From contig NC_084831.1 in the NCBI RefSeq assembly GCF_033115175.1, positions 47,586,002 through 47,650,001 on the forward strand: DNA of 64,000 nucleotides. Reading direction: 5' to 3'. This stretch comes from Lepus europaeus (lineage: Eukaryota; Chordata; Mammalia; Lagomorpha; Leporidae). Shown here one piece after another: positions 19,448-30,559 of the stretch. The translations under genes and the position numbers were made by a program. The notes below the pieces were generated by a model. It had not been told where the DNA came from. It ran no database searches and worked only from the letters and a program-made list of their open reading frames with translations. Position 1 is the stretch's first letter. Each line of letters begins with the position of its first letter.

Positions 19448-19497
19448 GCTCTGCCTTTTAAGTAGACAAAAAATAAACAAACAAACATTAAAATAAA
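19152..19497 (+). mobile_element. CSINE (old) with (CT)n expansion
   Basis: The order is 'TAAGCCACCACCTGGTGCC', 'GGTTCAAGTCCCAGCTACCCCG', 'CCTGGCTCCATCCTGGCCC', 'ATGAACTAGCAGATGGAAGC', then a CT run of about 35 bp (19411-19446) and the 'CTCTGCCTTTTAAGTAGACAAAAAATAAAC' tail. Confidence 0.82.
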
Positions 19498-19639
19498 GAA
19501 GCGAGGATGTATGATGGATTGGGTACCTTTCTTACTGCCAAAAGGTCAGTCCCTGCAGGACAATATAGCGTAACGAAGGCTACAATCCAGGTGTGCACAC
19601 ACATGGAGCACATGCTTCTAATTTTGCATGGGGTTGGCA

Positions 19640-20260
19640 ACAAGCATCAAACAGGGGATGACATTTGAACTGAATCTGGAAGGATGAGTTCATTGTTCGG
19701 GAGGAAAATTGGATGCGGGCATGAGAACAGAGGTTAGGAACACTGCTGCACATGGGGGGAAATTCCAGACCCTGCTATAATGGGGCAGATGTTAGGTTGG
19801 GTATGGGGCAATGCTTCAAAGGTGAGCAGCACCAGGTCAGTCATTTAGCAAACACTTCACTGAGCATCTAGTATGTGCTTAGCAGACTTTAGCGCTGCAG
19901 ACAGGGACAATAATAAGTAACAAAGAAATTCTTCCTGCTCTCCTGGGGTTTGTGGTTTATAGTTTAGTAAGGAAGATGGAAGAAACACAAACAGATAAGT
20001 AAAACATTTGCCTACTGTGATATACAGTAGCTAACCCAGAAAGAGTGAGTTTCAAATGGTCAAGAGGGCTCTGGAGGCAAAATAATCAAAGGAAGAAAAG
20101 AGGAGGAGGAGAGAGAAGAGTATGGTGGAGAGAGAGAGAAGATCATGCAAAACCCTGAGGTGCACAGAGATGTGGCAAACTCAACAAACCAAATACGGAT
20201 GGAATGAGAAAGCAAAAGGACAGCGACACAATTGACAAGAAGACACTGCAAGAGTAGACC
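19640..20260 (-). repeat. L2 LINE (antisense), diverged
   Basis: 'GAGCATCTAGTATGTGCTTAGCAGACTTTAGCGCTGCAGACAGGG' (19861-19910) is an antisense L2 tail. The flanking 'GATGACATTTGAACTGAATCTGGAAGGATGAG' type sequence is commonly linked to antisense L2. The outer boundaries are soft. Confidence 0.55.
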
Positions 20261-20850
20261 CTGCGTCTTGCGGGTCACGGTCGTGTCTGAACTGAGGCTA
20301 AGTGGAAGGGGAACCTCAGAGGGCTCATCAACAGGAGGCATGACATGGCCCAATTTGTTTGGGGTGTTTGCTTTTCCTGTTTTTTTTTTTTCCAAAAAGA
20401 TAATTCCAGTTGCTTAGTAGACAATGGACTGGAAGGAGACCACAGGCAGACCCTCACTTTAAAACCAGACTGTATAGTGTTCTGTTGAGAAAAAAGCCAG
20501 GTTCAGAACTAATGTGCTGACAACAAGGATAAAGTAAGCAACCCCAGAACAATCTGCAGAACATTCTACAGCAGAAGCTCCCCTGCAGAAACTCCCTCTA
20601 CATCACGCAAATACACAGTAAGATCTCTTTCAGGAGGTGGCCATTGAAATGAACTCCTCTCCTTTTGGCAATGTGCATACCATCTCCATGAAATCTCGGC
20701 ACGAGCACCCCAGATCCATGAACCATTTGGCTTGAAGCGTGAGGATGCTCTATAGGGGCCATATTCCTGGCCTGTATAGATATTTTATGCTTGCAGGTGC
20801 CACAGTGTGTAACAGTAGCTCACATAATTTCCACATTGCCTATGCTGGGC
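20261..20850. other. Unassigned sequence
   Basis: Only a T run at 20381-20390 stands out. Contains no recognisable exon. Confidence 0.35.
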
Positions 20851-20854
20851 TGCT

Positions 20855-21299
20855 ATAGAAATGATTTGGGGCAACCTGGCAAGGACACAGAGGCCGAGAC
20901 CATGGCCACAAAGGTGCCTGTGTGGCCCCTTACCTGCATAGGGAAAGAAATGGCAGCTGAGGCAACAGCCAGGGACTCCTGCACCAGCCCCAGCCCAGGC
21001 TCCCTGAGAACCCCTCAGCCCAGGCCTCAGTCAGCAATGGCGAGGACACAGGCTGCGGCTTGGGCTAAGAGCTGGCAGACCTTAGGATCATCTGGAAAAG
21101 ACAGAGCAAGACGTGAAGTTCCCACTGGACAACATAGGCTTTGAGCTGGAACAGAAGATCCACTCGAATCCAGGTCTCCCGCCTACCATGCAGAAAATCA
21201 TGCATACGGGGGTTGTTCCTGAGGATGAGATGTTGAGAGAAATAAAAGTGACCAGTGGAGCCAAGATCATGGTGATCTGTTCCCGATAAATGATGTTTT
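20855..21299 (+). pseudogene. UBFD1: UBFD1 processed pseudogene, 5' part
   Basis: UBFD1 is a ubiquitin-fold protein of about 300 residues. From about 20870 the plus strand encodes DTEAET-ATK-P-type sequence, the N-terminal region. Then come decayed stretches of the ubiquitin-like fold: LKQ-IHS / PAMQK-M at about 21147-21207 and VPEDE-LREIKVTSGAKIMV at 21218-21276, the latter nearly intact. Frame shifts and stop codons separate these pieces. No introns interrupt them, so it is a retrocopy. The coding sequence is cut after the GS-I-NDV codons (21282-21299) by the L1 and resumes at 28191. Identification is from remembered human protein sequence. Confidence 0.87.
21282..21299 (+). repeat. Target-site duplication of the L1, left copy
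   Basis: CCCGATAAATGATGTTTT, identical to 28191-28208. Read on the L1 strand, the uninterrupted target is ATT/AAAACATC, matching the L1 endonuclease preference TT/AAAA. Confidence 0.95.
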
Positions 21300-21483
21300 T
21301 TTTTTCTTTCTTTTTTTTTTATTTAGTGAATATAAATTTCCAAAGTACAGCTTATGGATTACAAAGGCTTCCCCCCGACATAACTTCCTCCCCCCCGCAA
21401 CCCTCCCCTTTCCCACTCGCTCTCCCCTTCCATTCCCATCAAGATTCATTTTCAATTCTCTTTATATATAGAAAATCAGTTTA

Positions 21484-21527
<44 letters not shown>

Positions 21528-22768
21528 CAACAGTTTGCTCTCCCATAGCAATGCAAAGTGAAAAAAATACTGTTGGAGTACTAGTTATAGCATTAAATAA
21601 CAGTGTACATCACATTAATGACCGAGATTCTGCAAAATAATTTTTTTTAAAAAAAGATTGATTATTTTTCTATGTAATTTCCAATTTAAAAAAAACAAGT
21701 TTTTTTTTTCATTTTCAATTATCTTTATATACAGGAGATCGCTTCAGTATATACTAAGTAAAGATTTCATCAGTTTGCACCCACACATAACCACAAAGTG
21801 TAAGAATATTGTTTCAGTACTAGCTATATCATTAATTCACCTTCAACAACCTATTAAGGACAGATCCCACATGGGACGTAAGTACACAGTGACTCCTGAT
21901 GTTGTTTTAACAATTTAACACTCTTGTTTATGGCGTCAGTAATCTCCCTAGGCTCTAGCCATGAGTTGCTGAGGCTATGGAAGCCTTTAGGGTTCGCCGT
22001 CTTTGATCCCATTCCGACAAGGCCATAGTCAAAGTGGAAGTTCTCTCCTCCCTTCAGAGAAAGGCACCTCCTACTTTGATGGCCCCGTTCTTTCCACTGG
22101 GATCACACTCGCTGAGATCCTTCATTTAGGTCTTCTTCTTCTTCTTCATATTTTTTTCCCCAGCGTGTCTTGGCTTTCCATGCCTAAAATACTCTCATAG
22201 GTTCTTCAGCCAGATCCAATTGCCTTAAGGGCTGATTCTGAGGCCAGAGTGCTATTTAGGACATCTGTCGTTCTATGAGTCTGCTGTGTCTCCCCCTTCC
22301 CATGTTGGATCCTTCTCTCCTTTTTTTTTTTAATCAGTTAGTATTAGCAGACATTAATCTTGCTTGTGTGATCCCTTTGACTCTTAGGCCTATCAGTGTG
22401 ATCAGTTGTGAGCTGAAATTGATCACCTGGGCTGGTGAGATGGCATTGGTACATGCCACCTTGATGGGATTGTATTGGAATCCCCTGGCACTTTTCTAAC
22501 TCCATCATTTGGAGCAAATCAAATTGAGCATGTCCCCTATTATACATCTCCTCCCTCTCATTTTCTCATTCTTATATTTAACCAGGATCGCTTTTCAGTT
22601 AAGATTTAGACACCTCAGAATAATTGTGTGTTAATTACAGAGTTTAAAAAAAAATACTAAAATGGATAAAGTGTTACATTGTACATCGACAGTCAGCACC
22701 ATAGCTGATCAAGTCACTATTTCTCATAGTGTCCATTACACTTCCACAGGTTACCCTTTGGTGCTCAG
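21300..22768 (-). other. L1 3' UTR with duplicated module, poly-purine tract and A tail
   Basis: On the L1 strand a module of about 180 bp ('TAATGCTATAACTAGTACT', 'CAAACTGTTGAAAT', 'ATATAAAGAGAATTGAAAATGAA') occurs twice: proximally at about 21708-21890 and distally at about 21430-21620. An A/T-rich linker lies between them. A G-rich purine block (21370-21440, C-rich on plus) lies just before the tail. A (TA)n run of about 41 bp (21485-21525) sits in the distal module, where other copies have TTAGTATATACTAA. Confidence 0.85.
21485..21525 (+). repeat. (TA)n microsatellite in the L1 3' UTR
   Basis: An uninterrupted TA run, apparently expanded from the TAGTATATACTAA sequence seen at the same place in the other L1 copies. 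Confidence 0.9.
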
Positions 22769-25700
22769 TTAGTTGTCGCCGATCAGGGGAAACAAATGAT
22801 ATTTGTTTCTTTGGGACTGGCTTAATTCACTTAGCATGATGCTTTCCAGATTGCTCCATCTTGTTGCAAATGACTGGGTTTCATTGTTTTTGACTGCTGT
22901 ATAGTATTCCATAGAGTACATGTCCCATAGTTTCTTTATCCAGTCTACTGTTGAAGGGCATTTGGGTTGATTCCAGGTCTTAGCTATTGTGAATTGAGCT
23001 GCAATAAACATTAAGGTGCAGATGGCTTTTTTATTTGCCAAATTAATTTCTTTTGGGTAAATTCCAAGGAGTGGGATGGCTGGGTTGAATGGTAGGGTTA
23101 TGTTCAGGTTTCTGAGCAATCTCCAGACTGACTTCCATAGTGGCTTTACCAGTTTGCAATCCCACCAACAGTGGGTTAGTGTCCCTTTTTCCCCACAGCC
23201 TCTCCAGCATCTATTGTTGGTTGATTTCTGAATGTGGGCCATTCTAACCGGGGTGAGGTGAAACCTCGTTGTGGTTTTGATTTGCATTTCCCTGATTGCT
23301 AGTGATCTTGAACATTTTTTCATGTGTCTGTTGGCCATTTGGATTTCCTCTTTGGAAAGATGTCTGTTGAGGTCTTTGGCCCATCTCTTAAGTGGATTGT
23401 TTGTTTTGATGTTGTGGAGTTTCTTGATTTCTTTGTAGATTCTGGTTATCAACCCTTTATCTGTTGCATAGTTTGCAAATATTTTTTCCCATTCTGTCGG
23501 TTTCCTATTCACTTTCCTGACTGTTTCTTTTGCAGTACAGAAACTTCTCAGTTTGATGAAATGCCAATAGTTAATTTTGGCTTTGACTGCCTGTGCTCCT
23601 GGGGTATTTTCCAAGAAGTCTTTGCCTGTGCCTATATCTTGCAGGGTTTCTCCAATGCTCTCTAATAATTTGATGGTGTCTGGTCGTAGATTTAAGTTTT
23701 TGCTCCATGTTGAGTGGATTTTTGTGTAAGGTGAAAGGTAGGGATCTTGCTTCATGATTCTGCACGTGGAAATCCAGTTTTCCCAGCACCATTTATGGAA
23801 TAGACTGTACTTACTCCAGGTATTGGTTTTGGATCCTTGATCAAATATGAGTTGGCCGTAGATGTTTGGGTTGATTTCTGGTATTTCTATTCTGTTCCAT
23901 TGGTCTATCCATCTGTTTCTGTACCAGTACCATGCTGTTTTGATAACTACTGCCCTGTAGTATGTCCTGAAATCTGGTATTGTGATGCCTCCGGCTTTGT
24001 TTTTGTTGTATAAGATTGCTTTAGCTATTCAAGGTCTCCTGTGCCTCCATATGAATTTCAGCATCATTTTTTCCAGATCTGAGAAGAATGTCTTTGGTAT
24101 TTTGATTGGTATTGCATTGAATGTATAAATTGCTTTTGGGAGAATGGACATTTTGATGATGTTGATTCTTCCAATCCATGAGCATGGAAGATTCCTCCAT
24201 TTTTTGGTATCCTCTTCTATTTCTTTCTTTAAGGTTTTGTAATTTTCATTGTAGAGATCTTTAATGTCCTTGGTTAAGTTTATTCAAAGGTATTTGATTG
24301 TTTTTGTAGCTATTGAGAATGGGATTGAACTTAGAAGTTCTTTCGCAGCCGTGGCATTGCCTGTGTATACAAAGGCTGTTGATTTTTGTGCATTGATTTT
24401 ATATCCTGCTACTTTGCCAAACTCTTCAATGAGTTCCAATAGTCTCTTAGTAGAGTTCTTTGGATCCCCTAAATAAAGAATCATATCATCTGCAAAGAGG
24501 GATAGTTTGAGTTCTTCCTTCCCAATTTGTATCCCTTTAATTTCTTTTTCTTGCCTAATAGCTCTGGCTAAGACTTCCAGAACTATATTGAAGAGCAGTG
24601 GTGAGAGTGGGCATCCCTGTCTGGTACCAGATCTCAGTGGAAATGCTTCCAACTTTTCCCCATTCAATAGGATGTTGGCCGTAGGTTTTTCATAAATTGC
24701 TTTGATTGTATTGAGGAAAGTTCCTTTTATACCCAGTTTGCTTAGAGTTTTCATCATGAAAGGGTGTTGTATTTTATCAAATGCTTTCTCTGAGTCTATT
24801 GAGAGAATCATATGGTTTTTCTTCTGCAGTCTGTTAATGTGGTGTATCACGTTGATTGTTTTGCGAACATTGAACCATCCCTGCATACCAGGGATAAATC
24901 CCACTTGGTCTGGGTGGATGATCTTTCTAATGTGTTGCTGCATTCTATTGGCCAGAATTTTATTGAATATTTTTGCATCTATGTTCATCAGGGATATTGG
25001 TCTGTAATTCTCTTTCAGTGCTGCATCTGTTTCTGGTTTAGGAATTAAGGTGATGCTGGCTTCATAGAAAGAGTTTGGGAGGATTCCCTCTTTTTCGATT
25101 GCCCTGAATAGTTTGAGGAGAATTGGGGTTAATTCTTCTCTAAATGTCTGGTAGAATTCAGCAGTGAATCCATCTGGTCGTGGGCTTTTCTTTGTTGGGA
25201 GGGCCTTTATCACTGTTTCAATTTCTGTCTCAGTTATGGGTCTGTTTAGGTTTTCTATGTCTTCCTGGTTCAATTTAGGTAGGTTGTATGTGTCCAGGAA
25301 TCTGTCCATTTCTGATAGATTTCCCTGTTTGCTGGCATACAAGTCCTTGTAGTAATTTCTGATGATTCATTTTATTTCCGTGGTGTCTGTTGTTACGTTT
25401 CCTTTTTCATCTCTAATTGTATTGATTTGGGTCTTTTCTCTTCTTTTTTTAGTTAGTTGGGCCAATGGGGTGTCAATTTTGTTTATTTTTTCAAAAAACC
25501 AGCTCCTTGTTTGGCTGATTTTTTGTAATGTTTTTTTGGATTCAATCCTGTTGATTTCTTCTCTGATTTTAATTATTTCTCTTCTCCTACTAGCTTTGGG
25601 TCTGGTTTGCTGCTGATTTTCTAGATCCTTGAGATGACTTGAAAGTTCATCTATTTGGTGCCTTTCCAATTTCTTGATGTAGGCACCTATTGATATAAAT

Positions 25701-26593
25701 TTTCCTCTTAACACTGCTTTTGCTGTATCCCATAGGTTTTGGTATGTTGTGCTTTTATCCACATTTACTTCCAGAAAATTTTTGATTTCTCTTTTAATTT
25801 CTTCTATGATCCATTGTTCATTCAGGAGCATGTTGTTCAGTCTCCATGTGTTTGTACGTGCTCTAGGGATTCCCGAGTTGCTAATTTCCAACTTCATTCC
25901 TTTGTGGTCTGAGAAGCTGCATGGTATGATTCTAATTCTTTTGAATTTGCTGACACTTGCTTTATGGCCTAGCATGTGGTCAATCCTAGAGAAGGTTCCA
26001 TGTACTGCTGAGAAGAATGTAAAATCTTTCTGTGTAGGATAAAAAGTTCTGTAGATATCTGTTAGATCCATTTGAGCTATAGTGTCATTTAAATCTACTG
26101 TCTCCTTGTTGGTCTTCTGTCCTGATGATCTGTCTATCTCTGAGAGTGGGGTACTGAAGTCCCCCAGTACTATTGTATTGGGCTCTACGTCTCCCTTTAA
26201 TTCCCTTAACAAGTCTTTTAAATAAACCGGTGCCCTGTAATTAGGTGCATATACATTGATAATCGTTATATCTTCCTGTTGACTGGATCCCTTAATCATT
26301 AAATAGTGCCCCTCTTTGTCTCTCCTAACAGTTTTTGTGGTAAAATTTATGTTATCTGATATTAAGATGGCTACTCCCGCTCTTTTTTCATTTCTGTTGG
26401 CATGGTATATATTTTTCCAGCCTTTCACTTTCAGTCTGTGTGCATCTTTGTTAGAAAGATGTGTTTCTTGTAAGCAGCAGATAGATGGGTTTTGTTCTTT
26501 TACCCAGTCAGCCAATCGGTTTCTTTTAACTGGATTGTTCAAGCCTTTAACGTTTAATGTGACTATCGATAAGTAGTAACTTTGCCCTATCAT
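22769..26593 (-). pseudogene. L1 ORF2 (endonuclease/reverse transcriptase), three in-frame TGA codons
   Basis: A single 1275-codon frame, matching the normal ORF2 length. The N-terminal AP-endonuclease domain (residues about 1-240) shows N14, E43 (QETH), D145, D205 and SDH at 228-230. The residue expected to be Asn at 147 is Ser (GDFS, codon 26153-26155), a change at a catalytic position. The reverse-transcriptase domain (about 480-770) has the D-EKAFD motif and FADD at about residue 700. The C-terminal zinc-knuckle-like C-x3-C-x7-H-x4-C motif is intact. TGA stops lie at 25367-25369 (codon 409), 24284-24286 (codon 770) and 24029-24031 (codon 855). Two look like CGA-to-TGA decay. I translated across the 23756-24283 gap by hand and found no frameshift. 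It cannot make a full-length enzyme. Confidence 0.93.
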
Positions 26594-26635
26594 TTTTGGG
26601 TTTCCTGTGATCTTTTGCTGTGAGGTTTCCTTCCC

Positions 26636-27670
26636 TTACCTTCTTTCATATTGGTGACCGCGTTTCTGTGTTTCTGCGTGTATCACATCTTTAAGCATCT
26701 TTTGCAGGGCTGGACGAGTGGCGACGAATTCTTTCAGTTTCTGTTTGCTGTGAAAGGTCTTTCTTTCACCTTCATTCACAAATGAGAGCTTTGCAGGATA
26801 TAATATTCTGGGCTGGCAGTTTTTCTCTCTTAGTACCTGGGCTATATCTCGCCATTCCCTCCTCGCTTGTAGGGTTTCTGATGAGAAGTCAGCTGTGAGT
26901 CTAATTGGGGATCCTCCGAGAGTGGTCTGATCTTTCTCTCTTGCGCATTTTAAGATCTTTTCTTTATGTTTCACTGTGGTGAGTTTAATTACAATGTGTC
27001 ATGGTGAGGATCTCTTTTGGTCATGTTTATTAGGGGTTCTATAAACTTCCTGTACTAAGATGTCTCTGTCCTTCTCCAAACCTGGGAAATTTTCTGCTAG
27101 TATCTCACTAAAAAGGCCTTCTAATCCTTTCTCCCTCTCCATGCCTTCAGGAACTCCTAGAACCCGAATGTTCGGTTTTTTAATAGTATCCTGTAGATTC
27201 CCGACAATATTTTTTAGGTTTCTAATTTCCTCTTCTTTTCTTTGGTTTGCCTGTTTCCTTTCCTGTTCTCTGTCTTCTAAGTCCGATATTCTCTCTTCTA
27301 CTTCACCCATTCTGTTTTTAAGGCTTTCTAATGTGTTTGTCATTTGATCTATTGAATTCTTCATTTCATTATGGTTTCTCGTCACTATCACTGTTTCTTG
27401 TTCTACTAGTTGTTTCATTTCATTTTGATTCCTCCTTAATATTTCATTTTCGTGAGAGAGATTTTCTATCTTGTCCATTAAGGATTTCTGTAGTTCAAGA
27501 ATTTGTTTTTGAGAGCTTCTTAATGATCTTACCAATTTTTTGAGATCCGCTTCTTGCATTTCTTCTATCTCATCATCTTCATAATCTTGAATTGGGGTGT
27601 CTTTTTCATTTGGGGGCATTAAAGTGTCTTCCCTGCTCTTGTTACCTTGGTTTCTACGTTTGTTTGGCAT
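26636..27670 (-). pseudogene. L1 ORF1 (RNA-binding chaperone), one in-frame TGA
   Basis: A frame of 345 codons. It has a charged N-terminus, then a long coiled coil (about residues 40-160, heptad-like L/I/M spacing with many E/K/N), then the RRM-like part (NIRVLGVPE near residue 172) and the C-terminal domain (RILYPAKLSF). The single TGA at 26999-27001 falls between the RRM and C-terminal domains, in an SP-R-HIVIKL context where Arg (CGA) is normal, so it is probably CpG decay. Translation would give only the first 223 residues. Confidence 0.93.
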
Positions 27671-28190
27671 CTTGGAGAGTGCAGAGAGAGGCTAGTGTCC
27701 CAGCTCGTTCCCCCTTTTTTTTTTTTTCTTCCAGTCAGCCTGGTGTAGTCCCCCCCCCCCCCCCGTGAGCTCGGACCACAATCTAACCTTTGCGGCCAAT
27801 TCTCTGGTTACCTGTGCTTCCAGCGCCGGGGCTCAAGTTCTGTGGGTGGGCTTCTATAGCTGGGCTCATTGTTTTCCCAACTCTAGTGGCCCCCGTGTCC
27901 ATGGTGCGGCTCAGTGCGGGTCTGGTCGGGTCGGCACGGCGCGGCTGGGCGCTGCTAGGTGCGGCTCAGCATGCGGCTCCGAGGCTCGGCAGGGCTGGGT
28001 GCGGCGCGGCAGTGGGTCACCTTACCCTCCCCGTAGGTCCTCCGTGTCACATCCACTCGATCCAGAAGAGTTTCCTCTGCAGTTTTTTCCTCTGAGTCTC
28101 TTCTTAAGGGTGTAGTAGCTCCACCCTTGTTAAAATTTCTTTTCCCAAACTGTTGTGTGCGCCCTCACTCTTCCGCCATCTTGGCTCCAC
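27671..28190 (-). promoter_or_regulatory. L1 5' UTR / internal promoter
   Basis: A 520-bp leader. Reading from the L1 5' end it has GTGGAGCCAAGATGGCGG (YY1-type AAGATGGC site), then a CpG- and GC-rich block (about 27862-28030), then a G15 run (C run at 27750-27764 on plus) and an A run (27715-27727). YY1 use is known for human L1. Its role in lagomorph L1 is inference. Confidence 0.8.
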
Positions 28191-28733
28191 CCCGATAAAT
28201 GATGTTTTAATGGGAAACACACCCAAAGACGCTGTGCAGCAAGACAGAGAACAAGAGTGAGCCTCTGTGTAGGCTCAATCGACACAGGGAAGTCTTGGAT
28301 AAAGGAAATCCCAAAGATGTGACCCATCTGTTAGGGGTGCTCGGGAGCCCCTACCAATAGTCCCCTTGTCCAGCTTGTACAGTAAGTCCCCAGGAAAACT
28401 GAGACTCGCCTATAAGTGGACCAAGGCCAGCTGCAGATCGGCAGCAGAGAGCAGACTGAGAAATTGCCCGTGGGCTGCTGTGAATCTATGGAAGGACATG
28501 AACCTACCACAGGACGGTGTTCTAGTCAAGCCCCAGAGAAGCTTCTTGTAACAGGCATACTGGGTTCGAATGCACTATGTGGATGCAGTCAGACGCCGTG
28601 CCAGGCAAATGGCAGTAGTTTTAGAAGCACTTTACCTCTGGCCCAGGAGACTGACCCAAGGGGAAGGGCACTGCTGGGAGAGGTCTGTAGCATCCCTGGA
28701 TTTTAGAGCTGTGCAACTTCGTTAAAAAAAAAA
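28191..28733 (+). pseudogene. UBFD1: UBFD1 processed pseudogene, 3' part
   Basis: The copy resumes at the duplicated target CCCGATAAATGATGTTTT and continues with NTPKDA-QQD-like, EPLC-like and HRKVLDKGNPKDV-like stretches (28225-28325). It then reads SGMYSKS-GK-RLA-K (about 28372-28425), IG--EQTEKLPVG (28438-28475) and a tail resembling the family's YWV--YVDA end (about 28558-28590). Several frameshifts are needed to read through. A stop is expected near 28620, and an A10 run at 28723-28733 may be the retrocopy's poly(A) tail. Confidence 0.85.
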
Positions 28734-28839
28734 TCTATATTCAATCCAAGGTGATGCGGTGACAGCAGCCAGAGGTGATGAATGTCCTTTCACCATTAGC
28801 TTAACGTTAACTTGAAATCACCGTTCCCTTTCCTGCAGT

Positions 28840-29180
28840 CAGCTTCATATCATTTTTTTTTTCAAGGCAGAGTTTGGACAGTGAGAGAGAGAGAGACAGA
28901 GAGGAAGGTCTTTATTCCATTGGTTCACTCCCCAAATGGCCGCTACGGCTGGAGCTATGCCGATCCGAAGCCAGAAGCCAGGTGCTTCCTCCTGGTCTCC
29001 CATGCAGGTGCAGGGCCCAAGCACTTGGGCTATCCTCCACTGCTCTCTCGGGCCACAGCAGTGAGCTGGACTGGAAGAGGAGCAACCGGGACAGAATCCG
29101 GGACTAGAACCTGGTGTGCTGGTGCCACAGGCAGAGGATTAGCTTAGTGAGCCGTGGTGCTGGCCAGCTTCATATCATTT
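28840..29180 (-). mobile_element. CSINE-family element (antisense) with 16-bp target duplications
   Basis: Exact CAGCTTCATATCATTT at 28840-28855 and 29165-29180. Between them the reverse order runs from a T-rich tail, GAGA-rich block and 'CCATTGGTTCACTCCCCAAATGGCCGC' to 'GAGCCGTGGTGCTGGC'. The head reads GCCAGCACCACGGCTCACTAAGCTAATCC, a variant subfamily head. Confidence 0.93.
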
Positions 29181-29264
29181 GCATAAAGTTAACACAGTGA
29201 AAATCAATAAATCTGAATTCAAAATAAAAAATAAAATATCTCCAAGAATAAATTAATCCAAGCC

Positions 29265-29350
29265 TCCTTTGGACAGATGGGCAAACTAAGACCAGCAGAA
29301 GAGTGACCGAAGGTCAAGGAGCTAATTTTGGAAATGCTGTTCTCTTTAAA
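29265..29350 (-). repeat. Possible MIR core (antisense)
   Basis: 'CCTTTGGACAGATGGGCAAACTAAGACCAGCAGAAGAGTGACCGAAGGTCAAGGAGCTAA' resembles a reversed MIR core. Weak. Confidence 0.45.
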
Positions 29351-29353
29351 AAA

Positions 29354-29632
29354 AAATATATATATATATGTATTATTTATTTGAGAGAGAGAGAATCTTC
29401 CATCTTCTGGTTCACTCTCCAAGTGGCCACAATGGCCAGGGCTGAGCCAGGCACTGCATCAGGGTCTCCCACATGGGTGCAGGGGCCAAGTATTTGGGCC
29501 ATCTTCCTCTGCTTCTCCCAGGCCATAAGCAGAGAACTGGATCGGAATTAGAGCAGCTGGGGCACAAACCAGGGCCCACATAGGATGCCGGTGTAGCCGG
29601 CAGCGGCTTTACACACTAAAACACCAGCCTCT
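29354..29632 (-). mobile_element. CSINE (antisense)
   Basis: From 'TTATTTGAGAGAGAGAGAATC' through 'CTGGTTCACTCTCCAAGTGGCCACAATGGCC' to 'GCCGGCAGCGGCTTTACACACTAAAACACCAGCC'. A (TA)n patch precedes the tail at 29356-29369. Confidence 0.88.
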
Positions 29633-30555
29633 GTTAATTCTTGATTCTGTGCCCTTTCCCTATGACTCCACACATGCTCCAAATCAGTCAATATCTCAGT
29701 GAGCATTTACTATCTGCTGGACTCTAAACAACACAAATTTTCAAAGATTCAAACGTGCATAATGCAGCACTACAAAACTGAAAAGCTTGGCTGGTCAGAA
29801 TCTTGCATGTATTCATGGCCTTGTGATACTCTGAACTCCTAGGAGCAGGAGAACGGGGCCTCCTTCATCCAACATACCCAGCCCAGGAGCCGAGCAGAGA
29901 GCAACTGCTTACCAGTGATTGAGCGGATGCATCCAATAGTTGGATGACAATTATAAAACTAGGCCAACGGGTATCTAGTGCAGATGGTTTCCGGGTCTCT
30001 GAATGGTGACTCTGCCGACAGTGGGTGGGTGGTGAGGATTGTTTTCCCTTTGCTGGTCAATTGCCTTTTCAGGTGGTCTTTATTAAGCCATCAATCTTTG
30101 AACCCTGACAGTCATGGTGACCCACTGCAGCTCAGGAAAGGAATCTTTCTTAATTACCAGCCCTTTCCTGCTCCCCTGAGATCCCTGAATACTGCACCAG
30201 GTGGAGCTGATGGATGTACAGTGTGATTCCATCAGCAAATGAAGTGTCTTGTTTGCTCAAAGCTGAGGACCTGGCTTGCTAGCCCCACATCTGCAGGGGC
30301 GAGACCCTGGCAAACCACCCATGTTTTATGTCTCCAGGAAAAGCCCTCCTTGCCCCAGCATTTGGAGTGTTGCTAAAGAGTCAATAACACAGACTTCAGA
30401 GTCAGACCTGCAAAGCTTGGATTTCTCTCACTGTGAAGCAAATCACCCCTCACCTGTAACAGGTTCCCCTCATCTGGCAAGCTTTGTCCCCGGGACACTT
30501 CCTCTGATCTATGATCATGTCCTTGGAAATCCTACTCATGGCTTTAAATGCTACT
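29633..30555. other. Unassigned sequence
   Basis: A short antisense L2-like piece at 29690-29730 ('CAATATCTCAGTGAGCATTTACTATCTGCTGGACTC'). The rest is unassigned and has no exon-like block. Confidence 0.35.
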
Positions 30556-30559
30556 GATA

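Larger units (their letters stand above)
21300..28190 (-). mobile_element. Full-length lagomorph L1 inserted in the UBFD1 pseudogene
   Basis: On the minus strand the order is 5' UTR (28190-27671), ORF1 (27670-26636), a 42-bp spacer, ORF2 (26593-22769), a 1.4-kb 3' UTR and an A tail (T run at 21296-21320 on plus). The 5' end begins at GTGGAGCCAAGATGGCGGAAG, the usual L1 promoter start, so it is not truncated. Both ORFs remain in a single frame from end to end. Four TGA codons interrupt them, one in ORF1 and three in ORF2. The low decay suggests a relatively recent insertion. Confidence 0.96.

Noticed and set aside
23324..27543. Several plus-strand ORFs of 60-113 codons
   Set aside because: They are the reverse strand of L1 ORF1/ORF2. 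Their Phe/Leu/Ser-rich translations are shadows.
28200..28730. A new short gene at 28366-28706
   Set aside because: The frames match decayed UBFD1 C-terminal sequence and are the 3' half of the retropseudogene.
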